Assembly: GCA_943737045.1 (NCBI GenBank)
Contig: CALSFV010000021.1
Location: 1,116,001-1,180,000 of the forward strand
Direction: 5' to 3'
Source of the DNA: Parapristionchus giblindavisi
Taxonomy: Eukaryota; Nematoda; Chromadorea; Rhabditida; Diplogasteridae
Length of the DNA: 64,000 bases
Made by a program: the position numbers and the translations under genes. Of the stretch, positions 11,591-22,874 are shown in pieces (position 1 is the stretch's first letter; the number at the start of each line of letters is the position of its first letter). Under the pieces are notes generated by a model. That model was given only the letters and a program-made list of their open reading frames with translations, did no database searches and was not told the DNA's origin.

Positions 11591-14500
11591 ATGGAGCCAG
11601 CGAAGCGACCGTGTCTTGCGGAGCTCGCTCCCTTGCGCGACCCCAATTGCTACCAAAGTACCAACCTCGACGTGTCCAACTACACACCACATGGAGTAAG
11701 TTATAAATACATTGTAGTATTTTTACGATCACAAAATAGAGATCCAGTCAGTCATATTTGAATATGTAGGTAGGTAAATTAAGCAAAATTGTCTAATACC
11801 CTTGTAAAACTGTGTCGTTTGGCAAATTGAAAAGAAACAAGTTTCGAACAAGCAAATTTCTCTAATGCCATAACTTATGAAATATCGATTGATTGTCCAC
11901 ATTTGAAAGTGTTCAGAATTCATGGCAATTATTATCCCTTCTGGCAATACTCTATCGCAGAGAAATAAAGCAAGAGAGTGCGGCCAGAGCGGATAGTTTC
12001 GTATTGACTCGGGGCGTCACTGTAACTGTCTCATTTGCATCATTAGAATATCGATCAATCCTTGTTTGAGTGTAGACTACCGTATCCGAGAGGGCTACCG
12101 TAATCTCGTATTTGATCATTCCATGTATGCTTTTGTCTAATGCATGAAATATATCGATTTCAATGATACATGTTCTCTCTTCCAGGCGGGATCAACAATG
12201 TTGACTCCGGATTCGGATGACGTCACTCATCGTTCACCCTCTCGACATCATGGACTTGAATCGACTCCAACAGGACGTCCACGAGGAACCGACGATCGGA
12301 AGAGAAAATTGTCTGATATTCCTGTTTCGAACAGGGAAGACGATTATGGTCAAGAGAAAGATGAGGTAGTCATACCAATTTTTTAGATTTCTCTGAATAC
12401 CGTATCTTAACGATACTCTATAAGATTTTAACTTGTCCAGTTATAGAATGTGCCTTTACTACACGAAAACATGCAAGAGAAAGGGAATACAAGTGAGCCG
12501 CAAGTCTTTGAAGTAGAGCCAGAAGTGTTTTGTGAGGTAATTCATTCAAATTCTGGATCAATAAAAAAATACTCATTATACATTTTATTGATTTGACACA
12601 ATTCCAGGTCGACCGGCGACCTGGAATTAATAATAATAATATTATTATTATTTTTAATATTGATAATAATAATAATATTATTATTATTATGTGTTTTCAC
12701 ACATCTTTTTTTCATATATTATTATTATTATTATTATTGTTATTATTAATTCCAGGTCGCTGGTCGTCTTTCCGTAGTTGGATATGTGAACACGTATCAA
12801 GTACGTGTTGACGAAGTGTGCAGGCGGGTTCTAGCCCCCGAAAGATTGTATAAGACCAATCTGGGAGCGCTTCTTAGGAGGTATCTTAGATCAAAGATCA
12901 AAGATCAAATTAATAATTTTCTCTGTAGAGGAAAAGTCAAAGGATGTGGTGATGCGCTCGGTGAACTTCTGAATCGTCGTGGCTTGAAGTGTCCAAAACT
13001 ACAAAAGAATAAAGCGGACCCAAATTGCTTTACTGCTTTCATTGAAGGCTCGTTCACTCTAGTTACCGTACTCTCAATTGTTTCTTCTAGTTACAGTAAC
13101 CTGAACCTTTCCAGGCGAGAGCGAGAAATTCGCCGAAGATCACGCATTACTAATCGATAATCACATTCCTGCCATTTCTCTTGCTCGTCTTATCATTCGG
13201 GACTATCCATCTCTGACTCAGTGTAAGACAGATGCGAGCAATACAAGGTATACCCAAGATCAAAAATTATACTGTAGATTAGTAGTGTATTGTAGGTCAG
13301 TAGGGTACGGTAGAACACAGGTTGTACTATAGATCAATGGTGTACTAAAGATCAATAGTATACTGAAGGTGACAAGTATACTGTAGATTAGTAGTGTACT
13401 GTAGACCAGTAGAGTACTAAAGATCAATAGAATACTGAAGGTGACAAGTATACTGTAGATTAGTAGTATACTGTAGGTGAGTAGCCTACGGTAGAACAAA
13501 GATTGAACTGTAAATAAAAACAATGCGGTATACAGTGCGGGACATAATGATATGACACCCCTAAAATTGTGGGATTCTGGCCGAATTTTGAATGGAAATC
13601 AAAAGAGATATATACCATTTGTATCTACTTCTTGGATAACTAAGGTAGCCCACGTATGAGGAAATTCAATTTACCGGTCAACGAGAAAATAATGATTTTT
13701 CGAAATTTTAACGGGACATAATGATATGACACCCTGATTTTTTTCATGAGATATTATTATTTTCAAACTTCTGCATAACAGCAATGGATCAACAACAGGT
13801 TAGTAATGAATGGTGTTGGCCTTGCTCGTGATTGGACCGAAGATCCGATTGGACATGCTTCCATAGAGGGCAGAAATCACTTGAGGCTCGATGCCGTCCC
13901 ACTCCATTTTTATGACATCCATCAACTCGGCAACGGATGCATACTGTTTGTTGTTCTTGTACACACGACTAATCAGTAAGCCCCTCATGTTCTACATGGG
14001 GTTTGCTTCGAGGTTACCCGTAGGGCATGGAAGAATTGGGATATTCTTGACTGTGAACAATGGTTTTGAGGGGTGTTTGTGGCGATGGAGGCGCCGTTTT
14101 TCTGGGAGATCAGATGGCGGGCATGGCTCTTCCTCATGAACGGAACAAGGGTAGTCTGGAACATCACCCGATACTCCCCATAGTCCATCCTGCTGGAGCG
14201 GAAGGAGATGGGCGGCATGTCGAATTTTAAGAACGCGACCCAGAACATGACCGAAGTTCCTCCTGCTGAAATAACGTGAATCCTTGAGGAACTCATGTCA
14301 GAAGCAGTTATAACCTGTCCGGACTATATGGGTTGATCTTCTTCTCATAGGTGAATGCGATCAGCAACCGATAATTTCAATATTTTTGTGAAAAAATATC
14401 ATGTACCGTACTGGGGCGCGTTCTTAAAATTCGACATGCCGCCCATCTCCTTCCGCTCCAGCAGGATGGACTATGGGGAGTATCGGGTGATGCTCCAGAC

Positions 14501-17500
14501 TACCCTTGTTCCGTTCATGAGGAAGAGCCATGCCCGCCATCTGATCTCCCAGAAAAACGGCGCCTCCATCGCCACAAACACCCCTCAAAACCATTGTTCA
14601 CAGTCAAGAATATCCCAATTCTTCCATGCCCTACGGGCAACCTCGATGCAAACCCCATGTAGAACATGAGGGGCTTACTGGTTAGTCGTGTGTACAAGAA
14701 CAACAAACAGTATGCATCCGTTGCCGAGTCGATGGATGTCATAAAAAAGGAGTGGGACGGCATCGAGCCTCAAGTGATTTCTGCCCTCTATGGAAGCATG
14801 TCCAATCGGATCTTCGGTCCAATCTCGAGGAGGGGCCACAACATTGATTACTAACCTGTTGTTGATCCATTGCTGTTATGCAGAAGTTTGAAAATAATAA
14901 TATCTCATGAAAAAATCAGGGTGTCATATCATTATGTTCCGTTAAAATTTCGAAAAATCATTATTTTCTCGTTGACCGGGAAATTGAATTTCCTCATACG
15001 TGGGCTACCTCAGTTATCCAAGAAGTAGATACAAATGGTATATATCTCTTTTGATTTCCATTCAAAATTCGGCCAGAATCCCACAATTTTAGGGGTGTCA
15101 TATCATTATGTCCCGCACTGTATAAATGAATACACTGTAGATAGTAATTCAATATGTAATTACAGAGCACTTATTGAAGAGCAAATGAAAGAGATTGATG
15201 AATGGTGCACTGGTGGGGCAGCAGGAACTTCTCAGAATGATCATCCACTAAGGTGCGTTAAACAGGCACCAAAGATCAAATATCAAAGATTAATTTACTT
15301 CAGAAACTACTCGCTGCTCACACATTACTTGGGAGTTCTCGAATGGAAGAACTTCGTTCGATTATTCCACAAGATCGTAGCACATCTAGAACAGGTAACA
15401 AGTTCATCAGTTAATCGATAATTGTTTTCCATTCCAAAATTCTTTTTCATTATTTCATCATAATAGGTGATAAACATAACTTATATGTTACATAAGATAT
15501 ATAAGCATTAATGAACACTGATATTCCATTGATGAATCTCCGTAGCATATTGAATCGCTGTTGAGGGTATTTGGAGAAGGGACAGGGCTATTGAGATGAG
15601 AAGTAAAATAATTGCGATAAATTTCATTAATCAATAAATATTATAGGAGTGTGACGATGCAATCAATACAGTTCTCTTACCGAATCGACAGAGTGACATC
15701 CAAGGCAGACTCCAATCCATCCAAGGCAGGCAGACCCTTCGACTCGAGTTGCCTGAGCCACCATTGGTCATTCAAGAAGCGAATCTGGATGTGTCTCCCA
15801 TATTTGCCGAGGTCAGTTCACTGGTAAAGGTAAAGTTATCCCGTTAATCAAGGCACACGAAGTCCTGCGGGAAATCACTGCTAGGCTAGCGATAATTTGA
15901 GGCCCTATCAAGATCTTTATCACTACGCGACTGTGCTCTCTTCAAAATACTCACAAAACAGATAGCAGAGAATACTTTTTACACACAACCTCATTCTTTT
16001 GCCTTTTTTATTTGAACACCACAAAAACGAACTTATCCTAAGACATCGTATTATCCCTACTCTTAAAATTTCGTTGACAAAAAGCACTTTGAAAGGTATC
16101 TACTTGTTATTTGTGAAACTCGGCCCACATTTCGGACAATACACACATAAAATATTCCGGATCAGTATGCCAATTGTTCTCCAGGGGCTGGGATTTTTAA
16201 GGGATTTTCAACTCGATCTTTTATCCTGATTCAGATTCCTGCTCGTCTCGCCCTCGACGGCAGAAAATACGCAATCTCTGTCGCTGAACTCAATCGACGT
16301 ATTCGTGCTCCGGAGTGTCTCAATTTGTCGCTTCTTGGATCTCTTCTAAGGAAGTGAGTTACCGTGAGATACCATATTCCTATCCGAATACAATACCAGT
16401 AATGCTCTAATAACGTGTGAAGAACCGAATGAGATACCAATACTAAATGTCATCCAATAGGGTAATAATACCTAACAGACAAGCAAATACCATATCCGTA
16501 ACCGGTATTAGGTTACGGATATGGTATTTGCTTGTTGGTTAGGTATTATCCTATTGGATGACATTTGAGTATAACCAAAACAAGATACCGTAACAATACA
16601 TTAAGAGCCCGGCTCGGTAAAAAATCACTATACCTTGGAAATTTCCCTTGGCAAAGGGATTCAGGCCTCCATGCTTTCATGGTGGAAGGTGGCCTGGCTC
16701 CTATTTACAAAAGGGAATTGGATATGTTCTGCGTATCATACGACATTCTGAGATGGGCTGAGTAAGAATCCACTGAAACACCGACGACTGGCGCGCTCCT
16801 GGAAAAGTCGATTTCCATGACCAATCAGTTCATGGGTTCATGGTCCGAAAATCTCGTATGATACGCAGAACATATCCAATTCCCTCCAGGAAAGTGGTCT
16901 GGGGGCGAAAAAACAGCCCCAAAAAGCACATTTTGATTTTTTTAAATACTGAAATAATCGCGATTCGTTTGAAATTGTGTTTTATTAGTGCAGAATCGTG
17001 TGGGCTATTTTATGTGCTATAGGAACTTCCGCCCAATTGATATTGACTGGGTGAAAACCTCGCGGAAATGCTGAAAAACGTGTTTGTAGACGTCCACAAT
17101 TCGATGTTCCTAGTGTTTCTACGCACTTTTGAGATGACCAACTATACCGTGAAACAATATCGGGGCTAACTGGTTTCATTCGCAAAATATGATTTTTTGA
17201 AGTTTGCCATTTTTTCGGCTTTGGTATTTTGCCGTTTGCCGCGTTGGAGACCGAATGCCTCACTCACTACACTTTTGTAAATAGGAGCCAGACCACCTTC
17301 CACCTTGAAAGCATGGAGGCCTGTATCCTTTTGCTAGGAGAAATTTGCTCAAAATGGCAAATAATTACGGAGCCTGTCTCTTAATATTTTATCCGTAACT
17401 ACTTCTAATTTTCAGAGGAAAGACGAAACAGGTTCGCGAAAATCTAGAGAAAGAGCTCTCCCAGAAAGGAATCATCATCCCTCAGGGTATACTAAAAGAG

Positions 17501-19009
17501 GCTCCCATTACTCTCTTCTCTTCTCTACTAGAAGGTACGTTGCTGAAATTTCTCTGTTAATGCTACAGTATCTTCAGCAATCTATTGAAACTCAGAATCA
17601 ACCAGTAGCCTTGAGTAACGTGTAGTCTTAGAAAAACCAACAGTAACTTACAAGCATACAATAACTTACAATAGTACAGTAACTTACACTAACCTATAGT
17701 ATACCATTTTTCAGAAGAGTCATTGAATCTCGCTCGTGACCACAAAGACATCATGAAGACACATTTCCCTCTGCGTCCCTTTGCAAAGGCCATCAATGCA
17801 CGTTCAGAATGTGCCACGTCGTTAACTATCGAGCAAAGAAGACAGTCACTAGCTGCATATAAGTAAGTAACTTACAAGCATACAGTAACCTACAATTGTA
17901 CAGTAACTTACACTACCCTACAGTAACCAGCAATAGCAGATATTTCAGAGTTACAGCTTTTATTTATTTCCGATTCTATTTTACGTATCACTATCATTAT
18001 AAACACTACTACATAAATACTTCTACATCATAAATACTTCTACAACTCACTTTTATTATCTTATTATCTTATCTTATTCTTTATTCCATCATAATATGCA
18101 TAACAAGAAAAATAAGGACATAAAGGGAGTGATGGATGTCCGTCGCTAATGTAGCGATATCGGTGAGGGTTCTTGGGTACAGTGGCAGTTTGGGAGCTAT
18201 GGGCGAATCTTAGAAGAAGGTACAATTATATCTGGGGAGATCTTAACTAGCCCTGCACGGAAAGGGGATGGTGGGGATATAACTAATTCGATGGGTAAAG
18301 AATTCCTTCTTTATTTAGAAAGAATTATTTCTTGAGAAACTCCGTGATTTTAAGGTGGCCAGTATTTATGTCGATGCGAATAGTTTGGCCAATAATTTTG
18401 TGAATTTGTCACTAATTTGGTTTGAATTACTGGCCATTCCTAAAATCACGGAAAATGTACACTTACAGGCTCGCGCGAGCTATCTCACCGCTCTGGCAAC
18501 GCTCTCTCGTAGACAATATAGTGAGAGAGTGTGGCCAGAGCAGAGAGTTTCAAATTAGCACAGGGTATACTTCTAATAAAAATTCTTTCAGACGACTTGC
18601 ATCATTACTGCTCGACTACTTCTCCACTTCTCTCTTCCCAGTATCCGATCGGCGTAACGTTCCGACGAATCTTCATGCCTTCCTAATTCACTCCTACACT
18701 CTCCTCACTCACGGATTCGGTCCACAGGAGGTACGGTAGTAGGAGGAGGTACAGGAGATACGGTAGTAGGTACGGTAGAGGTACGGTAGTGGTACGGTAG
18801 TACAGGAGATACGGTAGTAGATACGGTAGAGGTACGGTAGTGGTACGGTAGTACAGGAGGTACGGTAGTCACACCGTTCAATGCGATCGTAAAGTGAAAT
18901 CAATCGATAATTACAGGCGATCAACTTCTTCGATATCTTCGGCAAGATTGCAGAGACGGCCGATTCACTTCTTTCCAATACTTCCTCCACTATTTTTCTT
19001 CAAAACTAG
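11591..19009 (+). CDS. Tandem double-AP-2-domain transcription factor, copy A
   Basis: Fourteen exons join in frame to 570 residues: 11591-11695, 12186-12365, 12447-12536, 12756-12880, 12929-13047, 13115-13247, 15166-15252, 15304-15394, 15647-15811, 16235-16353, 17416-17534, 17715-17862, 18592-18730, 18917-19009. Residues about 126-310 form one AP-2 domain (GRLSVVGYVNTYQVRVDEV; GALLRR; FTAFIEG). Residues 366-565 form a second (RKYAISVAELNRRIRAPECL; SLLEGEESLNLARDH; THGFGP). Both match TFAP2 motifs (KVTVAEVQRRLSPPECLN; SLVEGEAVHLARD; SHGFG). Intron phases 2-1-2 recur at equivalent places. The frame passes from domain 1 to 2 through a phase-0 exon (ECDDAINTVLLPNR). AP-2 proteins are nuclear, dimeric DNA-binding factors. 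Oddities: no Pro/Tyr-rich exon, GC donor after exon 5, and a 3-residue deletion removing the basic GKRK seen in copy B. Two single-domain genes remain an alternative, but no start, stop or intergenic gap separates the halves if exon 8 splices at CAG|GTAACA. Confidence 0.85.
12601..12755 (+). repeat. Palindromic AAT/ATT insertion duplicating an acceptor
   Basis: The intron before exon 4 of copy A holds AATTCCAGGTCG twice (12600-12611 and 12749-12760), separated by 149 bp. The first is inside an 11-bp-arm palindrome (ATTCCAGGTCG / CGACCTGGAAT) and the rest is mirror-like AAT/ATT repeat. Copy B has a single acceptor here. Using the upstream AG would read into the AAT tract and a stop. Confidence 0.75.
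13260..13515. repeat. Intronic TACTGTAG-type minisatellite, copy A
   Basis: Degenerate tandem units such as GTATACTGTAGATTAGTAG begin just after the exon 6 donor. The equivalent intron in copy B (about 26245-26595) holds its own diverged array. Such arrays are familiar in Caenorhabditis introns. Confidence 0.7.
13800..14296 (-). pseudogene. Tc1-like transposase fragment, left arm
   Basis: The minus strand reads from a VMFWVAFLKFDMPPIS motif (about 14240) through the region corresponding to FQQDxAPxH of Tc1 transposases (here ISQKNGASIATN, so the catalytic aspartate context is lost) to GSMSNRIF near the arm end. A frameshift sits near 13990. It is a relic only. Confidence 0.75.
14355..14854 (+). 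pseudogene. Tc1-like transposase fragment, right arm
   Basis: Mirror copy of the left-arm fragment, with a few substitutions (for example ELMDVIKMEW becomes ESMDVIKKEW). It shares the same frame break near 14668, so the break preceded palindrome formation. Confidence 0.75.
16443..16572. repeat. Palindrome in copy A intron 10
   Basis: Arms of about 60 bp beginning AATGTCATCCAATAGG meet near 16505 and are nearly identical. Copy B has a single arm-like sequence near 24205-24260, so the palindrome formed in copy A. Confidence 0.7.
16630..17350. repeat. Nested fold-back sequence in copy A intron 10
   Basis: Outer arms (about 16632-16705 and 17278-17350) share GCCTCCATGCTTTCA. Inner arms (about 16715-16745 and 16850-16885) share TTCTGCGTATCATACGA. 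The structure is probably an inserted fold-back later rearranged. No coding sequence was recognised in the loop. Confidence 0.55.
18060..18290 (-). repeat. Retrotransposon-like 3' end in copy A intron 12
   Basis: Reverse-oriented relative of 10930-11135, with the (TTATC)n tail at 18055-18090. It is absent from the matching copy B intron, so it is a post-duplication insertion. Confidence 0.55.
18340..18460. repeat. MITE, CTCCGTGATTTTA ends, copy A
   Basis: Terminal inverted repeats of about 18 bp (CTCCGTGATTTTAAGG and complement). The same element sits at about 23285-23402 in copy B, so insertion predates the duplication. Confidence 0.7.
18462..18580. repeat. TTAA-type MITE family B remnant, copy A
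   Basis: Carries the family core (CACCGCTCTGGCAACGCTCT, the complementary GTGGCCAGAGC, and AGTTTCAAATTAGC). The orthologous insertion is at about 23170-23280 in copy B, so it is ancestral to the duplication. Confidence 0.65.
18731..18880. repeat. GGTACGGTAG minisatellite in copy A last intron
   Basis: Tandem degenerate 9-12-bp units begin at the exon 13 donor itself (GAG|GTACGGTAG). Copy B's last intron has a single unit and is only 49 bp long. The array therefore expanded from the splice-donor sequence in copy A. Confidence 0.8.
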
Positions 19010-19850
19010 AAGTTTATTTCTATACTGTGTCAATTTTGTGGCTAGCTTGTAGACTACTTTCAATGCTTTCGAAAAGCAAAATAGGTTTTTTGCTCCTTTA
19101 CATCCGTGGCAATCTTAATAATTTATGGTATTAATAATTTATGGTATTTATCAAAAAAAAAAATTTCCAATTATAGAAATTATGAAGTACCTTAATAGTC
19201 ACTATAATACAGTCCGATAATCTGTTCAAAAGTCACGAAAATATACGAAAACTCCTTTTTAACTGCCCTCATTCCTTTTTTTCTTCTTCTTTTTTGTGAC
19301 TCATAAGCAAGCTTTATCTGGAATTTTTGTATTTCCTTCTTTTCTTGCTGTAATTTGTCATTTCACCATTGCAATGACAAAATGTTTTACTTAACTGCAT
19401 TCTATCGTCATTAGTCAACCACGTTACAATATCCCCAGTAATCGCTTCCCTGTACATTTAGATCATTTCATGTTTACCTATATATCGATCGATAGCTTGT
19501 ACGAGATTTTTACGTGTTTCCTTGCTAAATATCTATTTTTTGTTTTACCCTGATTCCTTGTATGTTTTTTTTCTGATGTTAATATAAATTATTAATAAAA
19601 TATAATTATTTTATCATATCCATCTCTTAAAGATAGATATGATAAAATAATACTCTATTGCTAAAATGAGTCTCTGAAGTCGGAGCTGTAAATATTATTT
19701 CCTGGTCGTGTGAAAACAAGACAAAAAATATATAATTAGGATATTATTTATTTACACTTAAGATACACTAAAAAACTCTAAAAAATCTTCGAGTAAATGG
19801 AAATGGGGCTAGGATAGGGGGGAAAGTATAGACAATTTAAAAAAAAATTT
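19010..19850. other. 3' flank of copy A and start of spacer
   Basis: About 19010-19640 is homologous in inverted orientation to 22375-22874, including TACGTGTTTCCTTGC and TTCATGTTTACCTATATATCG. Near 19590-19655 there is a short AT-rich inverted repeat. No exon is visible. Confidence 0.6.
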
Positions 19851-19852
19851 CG

Positions 19853-20604
19853 TTAGATCCAATATTTCTGATCGAGCTTCTGTGGAAGGATGACTGTGGA
19901 AGATGGGGTACCAGTGAACTTCTTCGGGGCGGCACTTCTTCTCCATGTCTCCGATGGTTCGCTGCTCCGTTTGAAGACGTCTCGGACTTCGTGGTATGAA
20001 GGTAGGGAGATGATCACTCCTGAAGTCGTTTGATGGACAGGGTATTCGAAGCACTTGCTGATGGATTGTGGGGTAGACGAGTTCTCGAATGAAAATGCAG
20101 AGTGATTATCCGGGATCATGATAGTGGGAGCCGCGATGGTGGCGGATGTAGTCGCAGTTGCTGACTTCTAGGATGGATCCCAGAGACGACGCGGGTTGTA
20201 TCGGTGCAGTATCCATCGCTGATCTTACAGGCGTTAGTATTCAGGATGAGAGGGGCGATGAGAGTCCCGTTATTCATCATTCCTACCGTGCGTCTTCCTC
20301 GATATCTTGCATTCAGATGTCCGGAAACCGTGCTCGTGGTGGGATTCGGTCTGGCCTGGATCGGAAGACGTCGGGTGTCTCGGTGGATCCGATGTTGATT
20401 TGGATTCTCATTGACGATCCTTTACGGCTTGAGTTGGAGCATTGTATCCAACGAGACTCCCGTAGTTCTTCTTGAACTAGATCGATCCTGTGCTACAGAG
20501 GGTATACACCTCTATCATGCATCTCCATCCCTCCACTTCCGTCATTGCGGAGTTCTTCACGAAGATATCGAAGTTGGTTGTGAGGTATATGTCGTTTACT
20601 GCAA

Positions 20605-20620
<16 letters not shown>
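19853..20620 (-). pseudogene. Decayed unrecognised gene in the spacer
   Basis: The minus strand shows successive coding-like segments in shifting frames: YLTTNFDIFVKNSAMTEVEG (about 20590-20500), NYGSLVGYNAPTQAVKDRQ (about 20475-20415, then a stop), NARYRGRRTVGMMNNGTLI (about 20310-20255), and a last open stretch (20119-19853) with SISKCFEYPVHQTTSGVI. Composition is less AT-rich than the flanks. An (AAT)n array abuts its 5' side. The frame changes imply decay. I could not place the family; a retroelement-derived protein is possible but unproven. Confidence 0.4.
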
Positions 20621-20685
<65 letters not shown>

Positions 20686-20700
20686 CTAATAATAATAATG

Positions 20701-20769
<69 letters not shown>

Positions 20770-20784
20770 GTAATAATAATAATG
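20607..20784. repeat. (AAT)n microsatellite
   Basis: About 178 bp of nearly pure AAT. Translations into poly-Asn or poly-Leu are artefacts. Confidence 0.95.
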
Positions 20785-21299
20785 TGTGTATAATACTGTA
20801 ATGCATTTCGTCACATGTAATCAACTTGCAGTGAACTTCTAGTCAATGACACAGTTCAAATACACTGCTAGTTTGGAAATACTAGAGCTCCCTGTCTCTC
20901 ATAAAAGTCTAACAATAAGATTTATAGGCAACCAACCAAAGAGACGAGATGATGGTCACAAATCTGTAATGAAATTATTTAATTATATTATTGTTATTCT
21001 AATTTTAGTATATATTATCGTAGCTAACAATTAATTATTCACAATTGTTACAATCAAATTGAGATAAAGGGAGGGATAGAGGGAGAGGAAGAGCACCGCG
21101 CGCTTGTCCTTTGCGGAGAGTTTCTGCGCAAATGACTGGCGATATATATAATATATATAAATTTTAAATTCTAATTAAAATAATTCAAAATCCAGGAAAA
21201 ACAATACAATGAGAGGCTTGTTTTTCAAATAATAATGGTTAGAACAACAAAAAGAGCGAGAGAATAGTGGAAACGTATGCGATGCAAAGTTAGCGTAGA

Positions 21300-21730
21300 C
21301 AAAAGTTTGCTTTGTGAAATAAACGTATTTCCACAAGTTGAATAAGCGTATTGAAATGCTTACAGATATGTTATTGATGGAAATTTAAATTACCTTGTAT
21401 TTTCATTTCTTCATTTGTTTCTACATTTTTAATTTGTGACTTCTTAGTTGTAAGTTAGGTAATGCGTTGTGAAGGGCGATATAGGCGCCTGAAAATATTT
21501 TGCAAAAATCAATCTGGAACAAAGTGAAAGTCGAATAAATCATGATAAAAAGAGTGAACACCAAGAGTAAAATAGTAAGAAAGCGAGACTGATTTGCGCG
21601 GGAGAACAGATATGAAACTAAGCGACTACAGTGTGTCCTCTGTTCCCTTCCCGGTGCGCTGTGTCAGGTTTTATTCTTTCTCTGATCCGACTCTCTTTAA
21701 TCGACTCTCAATATATTCTTATCTTATCAG
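21300..21730 (-). repeat. GGCGCC-core dispersed repeat, copy 4
   Basis: Core at 21475-21489 (minus) after ATATTTTCAG. Upstream landmarks are CTGTTCTCCCGCGCAAATC (about 21605) and AGTCGGATCAGAGAAAG (about 21680). Downstream the donor-like site has become ACAAG|GTAATT. The distal end is AAAAGTTTGCTTTG at about 21301. It lies in the spacer between the two AP-2 copies. Confidence 0.75.
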
Positions 21731-22564
21731 TAGAGGAGGAAAGATGCAAAAGGAGAAAGATCTTATCTTAATATATATATTTTTAAATTGTCCACTGATT
21801 TTGGTCCTCGATTCATGCGACTTGCAAAACACGATCGGACTATTTGGAGAATCGTGATGGCGACACAGCTGACATACCAAAAAAGTTAAAGTTGTTGTAA
21901 TGTAAAAATGTGTTTTGACGATCTCGTATTCCAAGAATGTTCTTAAATATCTCTTTACTTCTGGTTTTAATTTGAGAAATAGGCAGTAGATATATATTTT
22001 TTTAAATTTTCTCTGGTACGTGTCCGGAATTGAACTTTCTATTAAATGCTTACTCGAATGTTACGTCAGAACATGCTAATCAAATCCATTAACATTATAT
22101 ACTAACAATAAACTGGTTTTATGCATTTTATTAAATTTTTCGTTTCGTCTTCTAGGAGTGGATCCTTGTGCTCTATTTATCTTGATTCGGGGAGAGAAGA
22201 AGAGAAGACGAGAGACGAACCGCTCACAATGTTGCCACAGTTGCGACATAGTATTTTATGTGCACTATAGATTTCACCCTATTTGTATTTCTTTTTCGCC
22301 ACTGTCACCACATAAATAAATATTATTTTTATTACAACCGTGACAAACTCAAAGAAAGAAAGAATGGATATGATTAAATACTTATATTTTATTAATATTT
22401 TATATTAACAACAGAAAAAAAAACATAAAAGGAATCCAGGAAAAATAAACATTAGATGGCAAGGAAACACGTAAAAATCTCATACGAGCAAACAATCGAT
22501 TGATATATAACTAGGTACAGTAAACATGAAATGTCAATAATGATCTACATATACTGGGAAACGA

Positions 22565-22710
22565 TCACTGGGATACTGTTACGTGATTGACTAATGGGAT
22601 ACTGTAACGTGGTTGACTAATGGGATACTGTAACGCGGTTGACCAATGGGATACTGTAACGTGGTTGACTAATTGGATACTGTAACGTGGTTGACTACTA
22701 TAGAATACGG
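22565..22710. repeat. 26-bp minisatellite downstream of copy B
   Basis: About five units of a GGGATACTGTAACGTGG / TTGACTAAT repeat. Copy A has a single unit at about 19413-19438, so expansion occurred only in arm B. Confidence 0.75.
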
Positions 22711-22874
22711 TTGACTACGGTACATCAGTTAAAGGCACACCCCAAGGTAAAGTATTATGATTATCACCGGATTCACGAAACACAAAACCTATTTTGCGGC
22801 GCTAAAGTAACGGAAGTAATGTTCAAACTAATAGTAAATACAAAATTGATACAGTATACAAACAAAGCTAACTT

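Larger units (their letters stand above)
13533..15120. mobile_element. Tc1/mariner fold-back element in copy A intron 6
   Basis: It begins CAGTGCGGGACATAATG and ends with the complement, flanked by TA (13531-13532 and 15121-15122). This is the expected Tc1/mariner end and TA target duplication. The 1588 bp are two inverted arms of about 790 bp meeting near 14326. Each arm carries the C-terminal part of a Tc1-like DDE transposase: a VMFWVAFLKF segment, then RVYKNNKQYASVAELMDVI and SMSNRIF at 13800-13988 (minus) and 14666-14854 (plus). The N-terminus is missing and frames are broken, so it is non-autonomous. Copy B lacks it in the matching intron, so it inserted after the duplication. Confidence 0.9.
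11510..19640 (+). repeat. Inverted segmental duplication, arm A
   Basis: This arm contains AP-2 copy A, its proximal upstream sequence (homology from about 11510) and about 630 bp after the stop. Reverse-complement homology to arm B (22375-28672) runs through exons, through ancestral intronic MITEs and through the 3' flank. Arm A is longer mainly because of the 1.59-kb Tc1 fold-back, fold-back sequence in intron 10 and a retro-tail insertion. Confidence 0.85.

Noticed and set aside
12593..12811. 72-codon ORF over the exon 4 acceptor of AP-2 copy A
   Set aside because: It reads through the AAT/ATT palindrome in a different frame from the AP-2 exon and has no counterpart in copy B.
20477..20824. 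Poly-Asn / poly-Leu ORFs
   Set aside because: These are pure AAT microsatellite; only the short non-repetitive end near 20500-20600 looks coding-like.
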